A DNA stretch of 64,000 nt from Pseudomonadota bacterium (GCA_021781965.1 JAJXVU010000008.1:1-64000); one strand, 5' to 3'. Positions 41,861 to 50,434 are shown, numbered from the stretch's first letter. Numbers and translations are program-made. The notes: generated by a model not told the origin, from the letters alone.

Positions 41861-42663
41861 AAATCACTCTCAATCTCAGCATTCTCAATGATCTTCCACT
41901 TTTTGCACCGAGGATAGCCTATTTTTATTATTTCAGAAGCGATCGGTATATAATGCTTCATATTATCCTCTAAAAATCCCGAAAGTGCAATAACGATACT
42001 GTCCTTCTTATCTTCATCCATGACTTCAATTTTATCTAAAATATAACCTAACCGTTGTAGCTGATATTCAGCATTAACTTGTCGTGCAAGTGCTATCAAT
42101 TTTTCTACATCTACGTTTTCTATAAATTCAGATAGCACTGTGGCTATATGATTAAGTCCTCCTGCATGATTAGGGTAACTGAGCAAATCTAGAATCACTA
42201 ATTCGGGTGTGGACACTTTGAGGTAACCGGTATTAACCATAAAATTTTGGGTGGGTAGATTAGATAAAGACTTTTTATAAATTAGCTCTAGCTCTACATC
42301 ACCAAAAGCCAATGAATGGTGTATTCTTTTGCTGGATATAACTTGAAACCGAGCTGGTTTTTGATGGCTAGCGCCATGAAAAGCAGCTGCGGAAAGCAGT
42401 GCAACATAATAATCAATATTAAGATATTTCATAAGTAGCGGAACTAATTCTTCAGCTGGAATTGAACCATAAGATTGATATTCAGGAGGTACTATCACAT
42501 ATAGTCCACGAGCAGGAGAAATAACATCCCCACTTACCAATAAGCGGTGTACCGCAACCCGCGCATAATTACGAGAAACCTTGAATCGTTCTAGCAGCTC
42601 CTCAATGGTAAAGCATCGCCTACCCTCTTTTCTGATTTCTTTTATATATCGTTGTAAGTTCAT
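41857..42663 (-). CDS. abiEi: AbiEi antitoxin / transcriptional autorepressor
   Basis: A 268-aa antitoxin with an N-terminal winged helix (about 1-70; FTIEELLERFKVSRNYARVA) and a C-terminal domain of the AbiEi_1 family. LSAAAFHGASHQKP near 91-104 is typical. Known AbiEi proteins neutralise the toxin without binding it directly and repress their own promoter at inverted repeats. Two matching palindromes lie just upstream (42683-42701 and 42776-42794). The ATG at 42663 matches the family start. Confidence 0.88.
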   Translation of the reverse strand: MNLQRYIKEIRKEGRRCFTIEELLERFKVSRNYARVAVHRLLVSGDVISPARGLYVIVPPEYQSYGSIPAEELVPLLMKYLNIDYYVALLSAAAFHGASHQKPARFQVISSKRIHHSLAFGDVELELIYKKSLSNLPTQNFMVNTGYLKVSTPELVILDLLSYPNHAGGLNHIATVLSEFIENVDVEKLIALARQVNAEYQLQRLGYILDKIEVMDEDKKDSIVIALSGFLEDNMKHYIPIASEIIKIGYPRCKKWKIIENAEIESDL

Positions 42664-42682
42664 ATGGATTCCATGTCATAAA

Positions 42683-42701
42683 AATTACATATAGTGTAAT
42701 T
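42683..42701. promoter_or_regulatory. Proximal AbiEi operator candidate
   Basis: AATTACATATAGTGTAATT, an imperfect 8-bp-arm palindrome 19 bp upstream of the abiEi start. It differs by one base from the distal copy at 42776-42794. Confidence 0.65.
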
Positions 42702-42752
42702 ATAATAACATGATAGCTCTAACTTGGGCTTAAATCAAGTTAGAATAGACCC

Positions 42753-42817
42753 TTTTTAGATTATTATGTATCAATAATTACATATAATGTAATTATTGAT
42801 ACATAATAATCTAAAAA
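42753..42817. promoter_or_regulatory. 65-bp perfect palindrome containing distal AbiEi operator
   Basis: Two perfect 31-bp arms (42753-42783 and 42787-42817) flank ATA. Its centre, AATTACATATAATGTAATT (42776-42794), repeats the proximal operator. Arms this long are uncommon in a simple operator and could form a cruciform or a terminator-like RNA hairpin ending in A/U runs. Confidence 0.7.
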
Positions 42818-42854
42818 TAGAGAACCCAATTTAATTTCAAATATAAGTACCTTG

Positions 42855-42891
42855 TGTCCTAAAAATGACATTTTTTGACACTTTTAGGACA
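42855..42891. repeat. Inverted repeat TGTCCTAAAA / TTTTAGGACA
   Basis: TGTCCTAAAA (42855-42864) and TTTTAGGACA (42882-42891) are perfect arms, 17 bp apart, with TGACA just inside both. The role is unknown. It lies upstream of the broken GNAT gene at 43048 and downstream of the AbiE palindrome. Confidence 0.45.
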
Positions 42892-43047
42892 TGCTACATT
42901 CGACTCCAATTGCTATCTTCCCCCCATTTTGGCAAAATATAGACCAATCCATTTTGAGGCGCATCCTTATGAGCAAAGTCATTTTATATATAACTACTCA
43001 TTCGTCGTCGAGCCCGATGGTACAGAGAATCCATAAAGGTAACAATA

Positions 43048-43458
43048 ATGATTGCTGATTATACTAAAGACCCTGCACTCTTCGAGCGCTGCATCAACTT
43101 AATAGATGCCGTTTTTCCAGGCTGTAAATCATTTGCATTGAATGGCATGAAATATAAAGCATCTTGGCCCGAAGTATCTATTCCTTTTATTGTAGAGAAC
43201 GCCAGTGAAATTATTGCCCATGCGGGAGTATTGCCTCTGACACTCACCCTCAATGGCAAGCTGTGTCAACTGAATGACATTATTAAAGAAATTCCAGGAA
43301 ATTTTACCGAAGTTAGACTACAGTTTTGTCCTGATAGATTTTTAGATGAAAAGAAATATACAGCCATAGCCATTACCTCTACACAGTATTTGATGACTTC
43401 AAGGCATTTTTCATTTGATGGCCCGCACTTTCGCTATCCAGAGTTATATTGGTGTTAA
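43048..43458 (+). pseudogene. GNAT-like gene with probable internal deletion
   Basis: A 136-aa ORF. Residues 1-70 (VFPGCKSFALN, PFIVENASEIIAHAGVLPL) look like the start of a long GNAT protein. Residues 75-136 (LNDIIKEIPGNFTEVRLQFC, LMTSRHFSFDGPHFRYPE) resemble the C-terminal domain of the same family. The acetyl-CoA core with its RxxGxG loop is missing, so an in-frame deletion of about 100 or more residues is likely. It is probably inactive. An upstream AAGGTAAC site remains. Confidence 0.5.
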
Positions 43459-43459
43459 T

Positions 43460-44359
43460 ATGACAGATATAGATCGGCCCTTTAACATCACGCTCGCCCT
43501 TGTATGCAAACTAATAGCCGAGCAATTCCCTGAATTTGCGCATCTTAATATTCAGCCTGTTAAGATTCAAGGACATGATAATCGTACCTTTAGATTAGGG
43601 CCAGACATGCTAGTCAGAATGCCGACAGAAGAAAGTTATGCTTTAAAAGTTCCTAAAGAACAAGTGCTATTACCACAACTTAAGCCACATTTAAGCGTAC
43701 CTATACCCATTCCTTTAAAGATGGGCAGCCCATCCAAAGACTTTCCATTTCCTTTTTCCATTTATAAATGGCTGAAGGGAGAAAGTGTAAATAGCTTGGA
43801 TCTGAATGCCCACAGTTTAGAATCTATTGCGCTTGAGCTGGCACAGTTTCTAAAAGAATTGCAAAGCATAGATACTGTAGAAGGCCCAGCACCAGGGCTA
43901 CATAATTGGTATAGGGGCGAACATATAAGCGTTTACGACGAGGGCGCCCGTACCCAAATTGCGCAATTGGATGGAGTTATTGACAGTAATAAGGCCTTAA
44001 AGCTATGGGATGCAGCTTCCCAAACAAAATGGTCTAACGATTCCGTATGGATCCATGGTGATTTTGCAACGGGCAATATTCTGATGCACAATGGCAAACT
44101 GTCTGGTATCATTGACTTCGGGGGACTGGGTATAGGCGATCCCGCGTGTGATCTGGTTATCGCCTGGACGTTTCTTAAAGGAAAATCGCGAAAAATGTTT
44201 ATTGAAAAAATGTCTTTAGATGCAGACACTTGGTTACGCGCCAAAGCTTGGGCGTTATGGAAAGCTACCTTTGAACTTTGCAATAGCCAAGATAAAGCAG
44301 ACGCCTACGCTTTAAAGCAAGAACAGCTTATAAGAAATTTACTTGAGGAGAAAGTATGA
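43460..44359 (+). CDS. Aminoglycoside phosphotransferase (APH) family kinase
   Basis: A 299-aa APH-fold small-molecule kinase. The catalytic loop is WIHGDFATGNILMHNGKL (about 196-213), with Asp and Asn in place. The metal site is GIIDFGGLGIGDPACDL (about 215-231). An N-lobe with RMPTEESYALKVPKEQ lies near 55-70. The nearest named groups are macrolide 2'-phosphotransferases and related unknown kinases; resistance is not proven. ATG 43460 directly follows the previous stop and gives a good N-terminus (MTDIDRPFN), unlike the longer ORF from 43415. It overlaps tspO by 4 bp. Confidence 0.88.
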   Translation: MTDIDRPFNITLALVCKLIAEQFPEFAHLNIQPVKIQGHDNRTFRLGPDMLVRMPTEESYALKVPKEQVLLPQLKPHLSVPIPIPLKMGSPSKDFPFPFSIYKWLKGESVNSLDLNAHSLESIALELAQFLKELQSIDTVEGPAPGLHNWYRGEHISVYDEGARTQIAQLDGVIDSNKALKLWDAASQTKWSNDSVWIHGDFATGNILMHNGKLSGIIDFGGLGIGDPACDLVIAWTFLKGKSRKMFIEKMSLDADTWLRAKAWALWKATFELCNSQDKADAYALKQEQLIRNLLEEKV

Positions 44360-44832
44360 TATCAATATTTAAGAAATACCAGCCAGAAATCACAGGGAGT
44401 CTACTATGTTTACTACTAGGCCTGTTGTCTGGCTATAGCGTCAACGCTTCTGATCCGCTCTGGTATATCCACTTAAACAAACCAAGCTTCAATCCCCCCG
44501 CTTGGGTATTTGGTCCTGCTTGGACAGTGCTTTACCTTATGATGGGCGCTGCCTTGGGAAGACTTTGGAAAGAAAAAACGAACAATAAAATGTTAATTGT
44601 GCTATTTATTATACAGTTTATCTTTAATTTGGCCTGGTCTCCTTTGTTTTTCTATTTTCATCGTATCGATTGGGCACTTGCCGATATAGCTTCACTCTGG
44701 CTTTCGTTATTCATTTTTATGATCGCTGCACGCCATCGCCGCAGTGTTTTCCTCTTATGTTTACCCTATCTTTTATGGGTTAGTTTTGCCACATTCTTAA
44801 ACTTTAGCATTTATACAATGAATATAAGCTAA
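44356..44832 (+). CDS. tspO: TspO/MBR family protein
   Basis: A 158-aa membrane protein with five helices and TspO signatures: WYIHLNKPSFNPPAWVFGPA (about 36-55), WTVLYLMMGAALGRLW and AWSPLFFYFHRIDWALADI (about 96-114). TspO binds tetrapyrroles and affects stress or regulatory responses in bacteria. The Trp-rich binding loop is intact. It is coupled to the APH gene by a 4-bp overlap, an unexpected pairing. Confidence 0.92.
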   Translation: MISIFKKYQPEITGSLLCLLLGLLSGYSVNASDPLWYIHLNKPSFNPPAWVFGPAWTVLYLMMGAALGRLWKEKTNNKMLIVLFIIQFIFNLAWSPLFFYFHRIDWALADIASLWLSLFIFMIAARHRRSVFLLCLPYLLWVSFATFLNFSIYTMNIS

Positions 44833-44855
44833 TTGACGGGCAGATACTGATAACC

Positions 44856-44969
44856 ATGAACATTACCTTCACTCCCCTGACCGAATCTCATTTCTCATTA
44901 TTACTTAAATGGCTGCAAACACTTCAAGGTAATAATGATGAGACTATCATTTATGAATGCAAGAAATAG
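44856..44969 (+). pseudogene. Truncated GNAT gene start
   Basis: ATG 44856 opens MNITFTPLTESHFSLLLKWL, the typical first strand and helix of AAC(6')-like GNATs and similar to the intact gene at 46592. It then departs from the family and stops after 37 residues, overlapping the 3' end of the opposite-strand APH(6) gene. This is probably the 5' stump left by a deletion or insertion. Confidence 0.55.
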
Positions 44970-45828
44970 CTTCTAGTTTAATTGTCATATTTTCAAAGTA
45001 ACTCGTATCTAAACCATCTTCAATGGCCCAACACCAGGACAAAACTGCTTGTACAAAGCACCAATCTAAGATTCGCTGTTGTGCTACATCCAGAATCGTA
45101 GCAAACAAATCAATACGATGATGAATGATATTCTCCGCCGTATCCATTGTTAATAGCTCCGGCATAGGATTACGAATAAATGCAGCCACCTCATATGCGG
45201 CCTCGCCGATGACGCCTTTGGGATCGATCACCAACCAGTCATCGCCACTTTGTAGAATATTGTCGTGATGTAAATCACCATGTAACAATACGTCTTTAGT
45301 TGATGTTTGTAGCAGTTGGTCACGTAATGCCCGTGCTTTTTGCAGGTAACTTTTAGGTATAGGCCAATCTTGGTTTAAAATCATGAGCCAATCTTGAATA
45401 TGAGGAAATGCCTTGCTTTTGAGTATAGGCGCTTGATGTAGTTGTTTTAAACATTGACACGTAATGGATATTGCTTCAGTATCTTTTTTGGGAAAATAAG
45501 ATTTTAATGAGCCTCCTGAAACGGCTCGTTGTAGCAATAGCATGCCGTCACTTTCTGCCAATACTGTAACTACCCCAAAACGCGTAAAAGCCTTCAGCGC
45601 TGCGGATTCTCTCTTGAGCGCATCATTATCAATCTCCAATTTTAAGACTATAGGCTGCTCGCCCTGGAAACCAGACAATACATAATTGTAACTTAAATTT
45701 TCCACTGGTTTTAAACCGGATAAATCATATATCTTTCCCATTTGAGCAATCAATCTAGGCAAATCAGCAAGCCACTGTTTGCCTTTTTCTCCTTGTAAGC
45801 GGTTGATGTTTTTCTCAAATGATTGCAT
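44947..45828 (-). CDS. APH(6)/StrB-family aminoglycoside phosphotransferase
   Basis: A 293-aa kinase of the streptomycin 6-phosphotransferase type. The catalytic loop is LLHGDLHHDNIL (about 185-196), and the metal and family block is WLVIDPKGVIGEAAYEVAAF (about 203-222). The C-terminal CFVQAVLSWCWAIEDG is also typical. It could give streptomycin tolerance or phosphorylate another compound. A decayed 118-bp copy of its middle lies at 48563-48680, so the gene has been duplicated in this region. Confidence 0.9.
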   Translation of the reverse strand: MQSFEKNINRLQGEKGKQWLADLPRLIAQMGKIYDLSGLKPVENLSYNYVLSGFQGEQPIVLKLEIDNDALKRESAALKAFTRFGVVTVLAESDGMLLLQRAVSGGSLKSYFPKKDTEAISITCQCLKQLHQAPILKSKAFPHIQDWLMILNQDWPIPKSYLQKARALRDQLLQTSTKDVLLHGDLHHDNILQSGDDWLVIDPKGVIGEAAYEVAAFIRNPMPELLTMDTAENIIHHRIDLFATILDVAQQRILDWCFVQAVLSWCWAIEDGLDTSYFENMTIKLEAISCIHK

Positions 45829-45929
45829 CGTTCTATCCTATTTTAATTGACTTTATCATCTTGACATGATTAGATATTATATGCAATATACAAATATATA
45901 ATTATTGTACCTGCTTGGGAGAATTTCAA

Positions 45930-46583
45930 ATGAACACCGAACCTCACATTGTTTTTTTATTCTATGATCACATGACTGCACTAGACGCCATAGGCCCACA
46001 TGAAGTGTTGAGTCGTTTGCCTGGAGCTGTAGTACAACGCGTTGCAAAAAGCCGCGGGCCAGTTAAAAGCGATTCGAGTGGGCTCACGTTAATGGCAGAA
46101 TATGCTTTATCTGAAGTTTCTAAAGCAGATGTGTTAGTAATTCCCGGTACGGGCACGGCAACAGACTTGATAAATGATCCAGAAACTCTAGACTGGATTC
46201 GTATGTTACATACTCAAACCCTTTGGACTACCTCTGTTTGCACTGGTAGTTTAATCTTAGGGGCTACAGGCCTTTTATCTGGTTTAGCTGCAACCTCGCA
46301 TTGGGCGGTATTGGATCGACTCTCTCACTATCGAGCCATTCCAACAGCACAACGCGTAGTAAAAGCTGGAAAAATCATCACTGCGGCAGGAGTCTCCGCA
46401 GGAATCGATATGGCGTTGCTACTCGCTGAAAAATTGAGCGGAAAAACTGTGGCGGAAACTTTACAGCTAGCGATAGAATACGACCCTGAACCGCCTTTTC
46501 ATTCAGGCTCTCTTGCTAAAGCTAGCCCTAACATTGTTGAGCCTTTGCGTGCGCGCTTATTAAGCCGTTTTGAGCCTGAATAA
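45930..46583 (+). CDS. DJ-1/PfpI family protein (isonitrile hydratase-like)
   Basis: A 217-aa class I glutamine-amidotransferase-like protein. The nucleophile elbow Cys is in TSVCTGSLILGATGLLSG (about 101-118), followed by AATSHWAVLDRLSHY, the arrangement of isonitrile hydratase and ThiJ-like regulators. There is no AraC-type DNA-binding domain. I use ATG 45930 (MNTEPHIVFLFYD), with GGGAG at 45917-45921 upstream. The next gene starts 8 bp downstream. Confidence 0.88.
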   Translation: MNTEPHIVFLFYDHMTALDAIGPHEVLSRLPGAVVQRVAKSRGPVKSDSSGLTLMAEYALSEVSKADVLVIPGTGTATDLINDPETLDWIRMLHTQTLWTTSVCTGSLILGATGLLSGLAATSHWAVLDRLSHYRAIPTAQRVVKAGKIITAAGVSAGIDMALLLAEKLSGKTVAETLQLAIEYDPEPPFHSGSLAKASPNIVEPLRARLLSRFEPE

Positions 46584-46591
46584 AAGCTGTT

Positions 46592-47134
46592 ATGAATATT
46601 CATTTTGAGAAAGCCAATTTAAGTCACATCGATACCATCTTCCAATGGTTAGTAGAACCGCACATGATAGAATTTTGGGACAATAGCCCAGAGCACAAAG
46701 AAGATATCCTCAACTTTATCCATGGCAGAAAACAAGATTATTTTTACGGCACAGCGGTATACTGGATAGGATCAATCAATGAAGAACCTTATTGTTTTAT
46801 CCTTTCCGATATCTTACAGCCTGAACAAGATTTATCAGAGATTCATAGAAAACATCTGTCTAAATCTGGTCATACCATAACACTTGATTTTGGCATAGGG
46901 AATAAAAAATATTTAGGAAAAGGACTCGCGGCACCTACATTACAGCAGTTTATTCATTTCTATAAACAAACAGTAGATCCTTTGGCCGACACCTTTTTTA
47001 TAGACCCTGATGAAAATAATCCTAAGGCCCAACGGGTTTATAACAAAGCAGGCTTCAAATCCATAGGCGAGTTTGACGTTACAGCAGGCGCATTTAAAGG
47101 AAAGAGCAATTATTTAATGGTGAAGGAAGTATGA
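46592..47134 (+). CDS. GNAT acetyltransferase, AAC(6')-like
   Basis: A 180-aa acetyltransferase of the RimL/AAC(6') type. It has MNIHFEKANLSHIDTIFQWL at the start, WIGSINEEPYCFI in the central sheet, GKGLAAPTLQQFI as the acetyl-CoA loop (about 110-122) and DPDENNPKAQRVYNKAGF near 145-162. An aminoglycoside or other amine could be the substrate. It follows the DJ-1 gene by 8 bp and so is probably co-transcribed. Confidence 0.89.
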   Translation: MNIHFEKANLSHIDTIFQWLVEPHMIEFWDNSPEHKEDILNFIHGRKQDYFYGTAVYWIGSINEEPYCFILSDILQPEQDLSEIHRKHLSKSGHTITLDFGIGNKKYLGKGLAAPTLQQFIHFYKQTVDPLADTFFIDPDENNPKAQRVYNKAGFKSIGEFDVTAGAFKGKSNYLMVKEV

Positions 47135-47140
47135 AAAAGC

Positions 47141-48301
47141 TCAAATTTCAGTAAAAGGCTCTGCTCCTTCCTCCAGAATATTCAGATAATTACGATAGAT
47201 ATATATTCTATCGCGTTTTTTTCCGCTGTGCTCCTCTAGAATTCCAAGTTTAACCATATGATTCAGAGAGCTTCTAGCTGTAGGCGCAGTCAAAACCAAC
47301 TCATTTGCAAGCAAGGAAACAGTTACCTGTGGCAATCGCTTCATATATTCTAGTACTTGTAGGCAAGAAAACCTCGCTCGACCTAATGTTGCGATTTTCG
47401 CTTCATCTTGTAAAAACAAATTATTAATAAGATTAGCAGCCTCTATCGCCTGTTTTGCAGTTCTATAAATACCATCTAGAAAAAATTCTAGCCACGTCTC
47501 CCATGTACCCTGCAAACGGACTTCTTGAAGTAGATCATAATAGACATGACGGTTTTGCTTGAGATAAAGGCTTAAATACAAAATAGGTTCATCTAGCATG
47601 CCTCCCAAACAAAGTAGTAATGGTATTAATAATCGACCCAGCCTACCATTACCATCTAAAAAGGGGTGTATCGTTTCAAATTGCACATGTACAAGGCCTG
47701 CTTTGATTAAAAGTGGTAAGCTGTCATCATGTAGAAAATTTTCAAAGTCAGATAAACACTGGCTTAAACGATCCACTGGTGGCGGAACAAATAATGCATT
47801 ACCAGGTCTAGTGCCACCAATCCAATTTTGTGAACGCCTAAATTCTCCGGGTTGTTTACCCGAACCACGACCACCGGAAAGTAGTATTCCATGAATTTCT
47901 CGCAGCAATCTAAGCGATAAGGGAAAATCTTCTTTTAGCCTCTTTAAACCATAAGCGATTGCTTTTACATAGTTCGATACCTCTTCCACATCTTCCAGCG
48001 ATACTTCTGACTTTTGATGGTGCTCAAACAACATTAAATCTGAAAATGAACTTTGAGTCCCTTCAATTTGGCTTGAAAGTAGCGCTTCCTTACGCACATA
48101 CATATAAATAAAGAGCGCCGTATTAGGGATAGATTTGTTTAGACTATTTAACTGTCCCAAAGCAAGAGTTGCTTTTTCAAGATAAGGGTAGAGCTTGGTT
48201 AAATCCAAGGGTGGCTGCGGTGGCAACTTGGGCGGCAAGTAAGCCTTATACGACTCCCCCGTACCCTTCTGGATGATGTAAGTTCCAATTCTTTGAGCCA
48301 T
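47141..48301 (-). CDS. Fic family protein with C-terminal winged helix
   Basis: A 386-aa protein. The Fic core motif HPFLDGNGRLGRLL (about 214-227) carries all catalytic residues for AMP or other nucleotide transfer. N-terminal SSQIEGTQ (about 74-81) fits the inhibitory (S/T)xxxE(G/N) helix, so activity is probably autoinhibited (class II). A Fic_N-like segment covers about 30-100. The C-terminus (about 305-375; QVTVSLLANELVLTAPTARS) is a winged helix able to bind DNA. Just upstream are four copies of a 12-bp sequence in two inverted pairs, suggesting autoregulation. It might be defence, toxin-like or a regulator. Confidence 0.91.
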   Translation of the reverse strand: MAQRIGTYIIQKGTGESYKAYLPPKLPPQPPLDLTKLYPYLEKATLALGQLNSLNKSIPNTALFIYMYVRKEALLSSQIEGTQSSFSDLMLFEHHQKSEVSLEDVEEVSNYVKAIAYGLKRLKEDFPLSLRLLREIHGILLSGGRGSGKQPGEFRRSQNWIGGTRPGNALFVPPPVDRLSQCLSDFENFLHDDSLPLLIKAGLVHVQFETIHPFLDGNGRLGRLLIPLLLCLGGMLDEPILYLSLYLKQNRHVYYDLLQEVRLQGTWETWLEFFLDGIYRTAKQAIEAANLINNLFLQDEAKIATLGRARFSCLQVLEYMKRLPQVTVSLLANELVLTAPTARSSLNHMVKLGILEEHSGKKRDRIYIYRNYLNILEEGAEPFTEI

Positions 48302-48303
48302 AA

Positions 48304-48380
48304 CTATCTTTTCTTAACCTTGTTCATAAAGAAAAGATAGCACTCTATCCTTTCTTAGTCAAGGGGTAAAAGAAAAGATA
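48304..48380. promoter_or_regulatory. Fourfold repeated operator upstream of fic
   Basis: CTATCTTTTCTT (48304-48315) pairs perfectly with AAGAAAAGATAG (48329-48340). A second pair follows: CTATCCTTTCTTA (48345-48357) and AAGAAAAGATA (48370-48380). They begin 3 bp from the fic start, so a bound protein would block initiation. Confidence 0.65.
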
Positions 48381-48562
48381 ATCTAAATGCGCATATAATA
48401 CCTGTCATATTTATGCATTAAACAAACTGTAATAATGACCTGTTATTTAATATTAACCCGTTGTATAATATACATAAAAATTATACTTTTAAGCCATTTA
48501 CCTCTAAAAAGCTTAACTATTTTGACCTAGGACTCGAAATAAATTACACTCGATTTGAACAG

Positions 48563-48680
48563 ACCATCGCCATTTTGTAGAATATTGTCGTAATGTAAGT
48601 CACCATGCAGCAATACGTCTTTAGTCGATGTCTCTAATAGTGTTCACGTAATGCTCGTGCTTTTTGCAGTTAATTTTCAA
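48563..48680 (-). pseudogene. Fragment of APH(6)-type gene (decayed duplicate)
   Basis: The sequence from CCATCGCCATTTTGTAGAA to GCTTTTTGCAG is clearly the same as about 45239-45351 inside the intact APH(6) gene, with scattered substitutions and one small deletion. It would encode the catalytic-loop region (DLH..NIL) on the minus strand but has no start or stop of its own. The rest of the 48381-48789 spacer shows nothing I recognise. Confidence 0.72.
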
Positions 48681-48789
48681 ATAGCCGTGTCCGTTATTTG
48701 TGGTAAGATTATTTCAGAGTTACATCAGAAAGATACTGATATAGTTGGTTATGTGTGTAGCTTTGCCGTCAACAATACTGGAGAAAGAT

Positions 48790-50211
48790 ATGGCTTTGTA
48801 TGAATTATCAGCTAAAGAAATTTTAGAAAAGATTAGATCTAGAGAACTAAGTTGTGTTGAAGTAGTAACTGCCTTTATCGAAAGAATAAAAGAAGTCAAC
48901 CCAAGTATAAATGCGATACATCAGTTTTATCCAGATCGTATTTTAGCAGAAGCTAGAATAAAAGATCAGGATATTGCAGAAGGTAAAAATTTGGGTAAAC
49001 TGCATGGGCTTCCTATTTCTTTGAAAGATGCGTTTTATGCTCCTGGGTTTAAGGGAGCAAAGGGCTGTCTACATTTATTTCATGCATCCCCTACTGATAA
49101 AGCAGCTGTTGCTGTAAAAAGGATTTTAGACGAAGGAGCTATTATCTTAGGAATAACCAATGCTCCTGAGTTTTGTGCAGCGTTTGAAACGAGCAATTTA
49201 CTGAATGGTACTACCAACAATCCGTATGACTTATCAAGAGTGCCTGGCGGCAGTAGTGGCGGTGAAGCCGCTTTAATCGCTGCGGGCGGTTCTTGTTTGG
49301 GGTTGGGATCAGATGCAGGTGGCAGTATACGTGAACCCGCGCATTATTGTGGAATAGCAGGTTTTAAACCTACAAAAGGGCTAGTGCCTACTACAGGGAA
49401 TGTGCCGAATGATGCGGGGGGGTTGCACATTTCTTTACTAACATTTGGACCAATGGCAAGAAGAGTTGAAGATCTTGAGTTGTTGCTTTCTGTCATCTCA
49501 GGTGCAGATGATGGTGATCCACTCAGTGCTCCGGTACCTTTGCAAGAGCTTAGTAAAGTTAATACATCGAATCTGCGGATTGTTTACTTTTTAGATAATG
49601 GAATAGTAACGCCTGATGCAGATACTCTAAGAAATCTAAACTTAGCTATAGAGTGTATTAGGCCATATGTTGCAAGTATTACAGCCGTTTCTGTCCCTGA
49701 TATTTTTAAAGAAACATATCGTTTAGTTTGGGATACTTGTTTCTTGGGTGGAGATCAAGGTAAATTATTCTTTAAATCTCTTGAAAAAATTGAAGATCCA
49801 AAATTTGCACTATTATATGAGAGACATTTAAAGAACGTTAGAGCGTCTTCTTTTGATAATACAGAATTACGTTTCCGCATTATGCAAATGCACGAGTATA
49901 AACAAGCATTTTTAAACTTAATGAGAAGTGCAGACATTTTGCTTTGTCCAGTCACCGCAACTCCAGCAAAGTTACATGGTACAACTCACGATAATTTGAA
50001 TGATTACACTTATGCAATGATGTCAAATTTAACAGGAGCACCAGCAGCTTCAATAAACTGTGGCTTTTCAGAAAGTGGATTACCTATAGGGATGCAAATT
50101 ATTGGTAAGCCATGGGAAGATCACGTTGTGCTTGCTTTTGCTAAAAAAGCACAAGAAGTGCTCGGTATTCCCCGTGTAGTTAATGTAAACGCCGCTAGTA
50201 CGCCTGTGTAA
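48790..50211 (+). CDS. Amidase-signature family hydrolase
   Basis: A 473-aa amidase with the Ser-cisSer-Lys triad: Lys in LHGLPISLKDAF (about 70-81), the Gly/Ser-rich GGSSGGEAALIAAGG (about 154-168), and Ser in GLGSDAGGSIREPAHYCG (about 172-189). It could release ammonia from amides or act on fatty-acid amides. It is unlikely to be GatA, since no gatB or gatC is near. ATG 48790 follows a GGAGAAAG site, whereas 48745 lacks one. It carries its own upstream region in a decayed stretch. Confidence 0.88.
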   Translation: MALYELSAKEILEKIRSRELSCVEVVTAFIERIKEVNPSINAIHQFYPDRILAEARIKDQDIAEGKNLGKLHGLPISLKDAFYAPGFKGAKGCLHLFHASPTDKAAVAVKRILDEGAIILGITNAPEFCAAFETSNLLNGTTNNPYDLSRVPGGSSGGEAALIAAGGSCLGLGSDAGGSIREPAHYCGIAGFKPTKGLVPTTGNVPNDAGGLHISLLTFGPMARRVEDLELLLSVISGADDGDPLSAPVPLQELSKVNTSNLRIVYFLDNGIVTPDADTLRNLNLAIECIRPYVASITAVSVPDIFKETYRLVWDTCFLGGDQGKLFFKSLEKIEDPKFALLYERHLKNVRASSFDNTELRFRIMQMHEYKQAFLNLMRSADILLCPVTATPAKLHGTTHDNLNDYTYAMMSNLTGAPAASINCGFSESGLPIGMQIIGKPWEDHVVLAFAKKAQEVLGIPRVVNVNAASTPV

Positions 50212-50220
50212 AAAAATCTG

Positions 50221-50393
50221 ATTAAGATCCAATATTGGCGTACTAAGAGTTGCTTAAAAGTCGATTTCATCTTAGACAAAGGTAAGATCGCTATAGAAGT
50301 TAAATGTACTTCTACTGTAGAGAGAACAGATCTCAAGTGGATGATGTTCGTATAGAGGTTTACCCCGTAGAATATTTTTTAAACGAATTGTGA
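50221..50393 (+). pseudogene. C-terminal remnant of a DUF4143 AAA ATPase
   Basis: IQYWRTKSCLKVDFILDKGK, then IAIEVKCTSTVERTDLK, is the C-terminal nuclease-like end of the AAA/DUF4143 family (YWRTKSG-EVDFIL...AIEVK). The frame shifts near 50343, and DVRIEVYPVEYFLNEL then completes the family C-terminus, ending at 50393. No start or ATPase domain remains; the front was replaced by the amidase gene. Confidence 0.65.
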
Positions 50394-50434
50394 TCTAAAC
50401 AGATTTTATCTGTTCAAGGATAAAATGCATATTC

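Noticed and set aside
42969-43058. 29-codon ORF (MSKVILYITTHSSSS) upstream of the broken GNAT
   Set aside because: Weak ribosome-binding site and no similarity that I can see; it overlaps the next start.
50121-50336. Minus-strand ORF across the end of the amidase gene
   Set aside because: It covers the DUF4143 remnant in antisense and has no start site.
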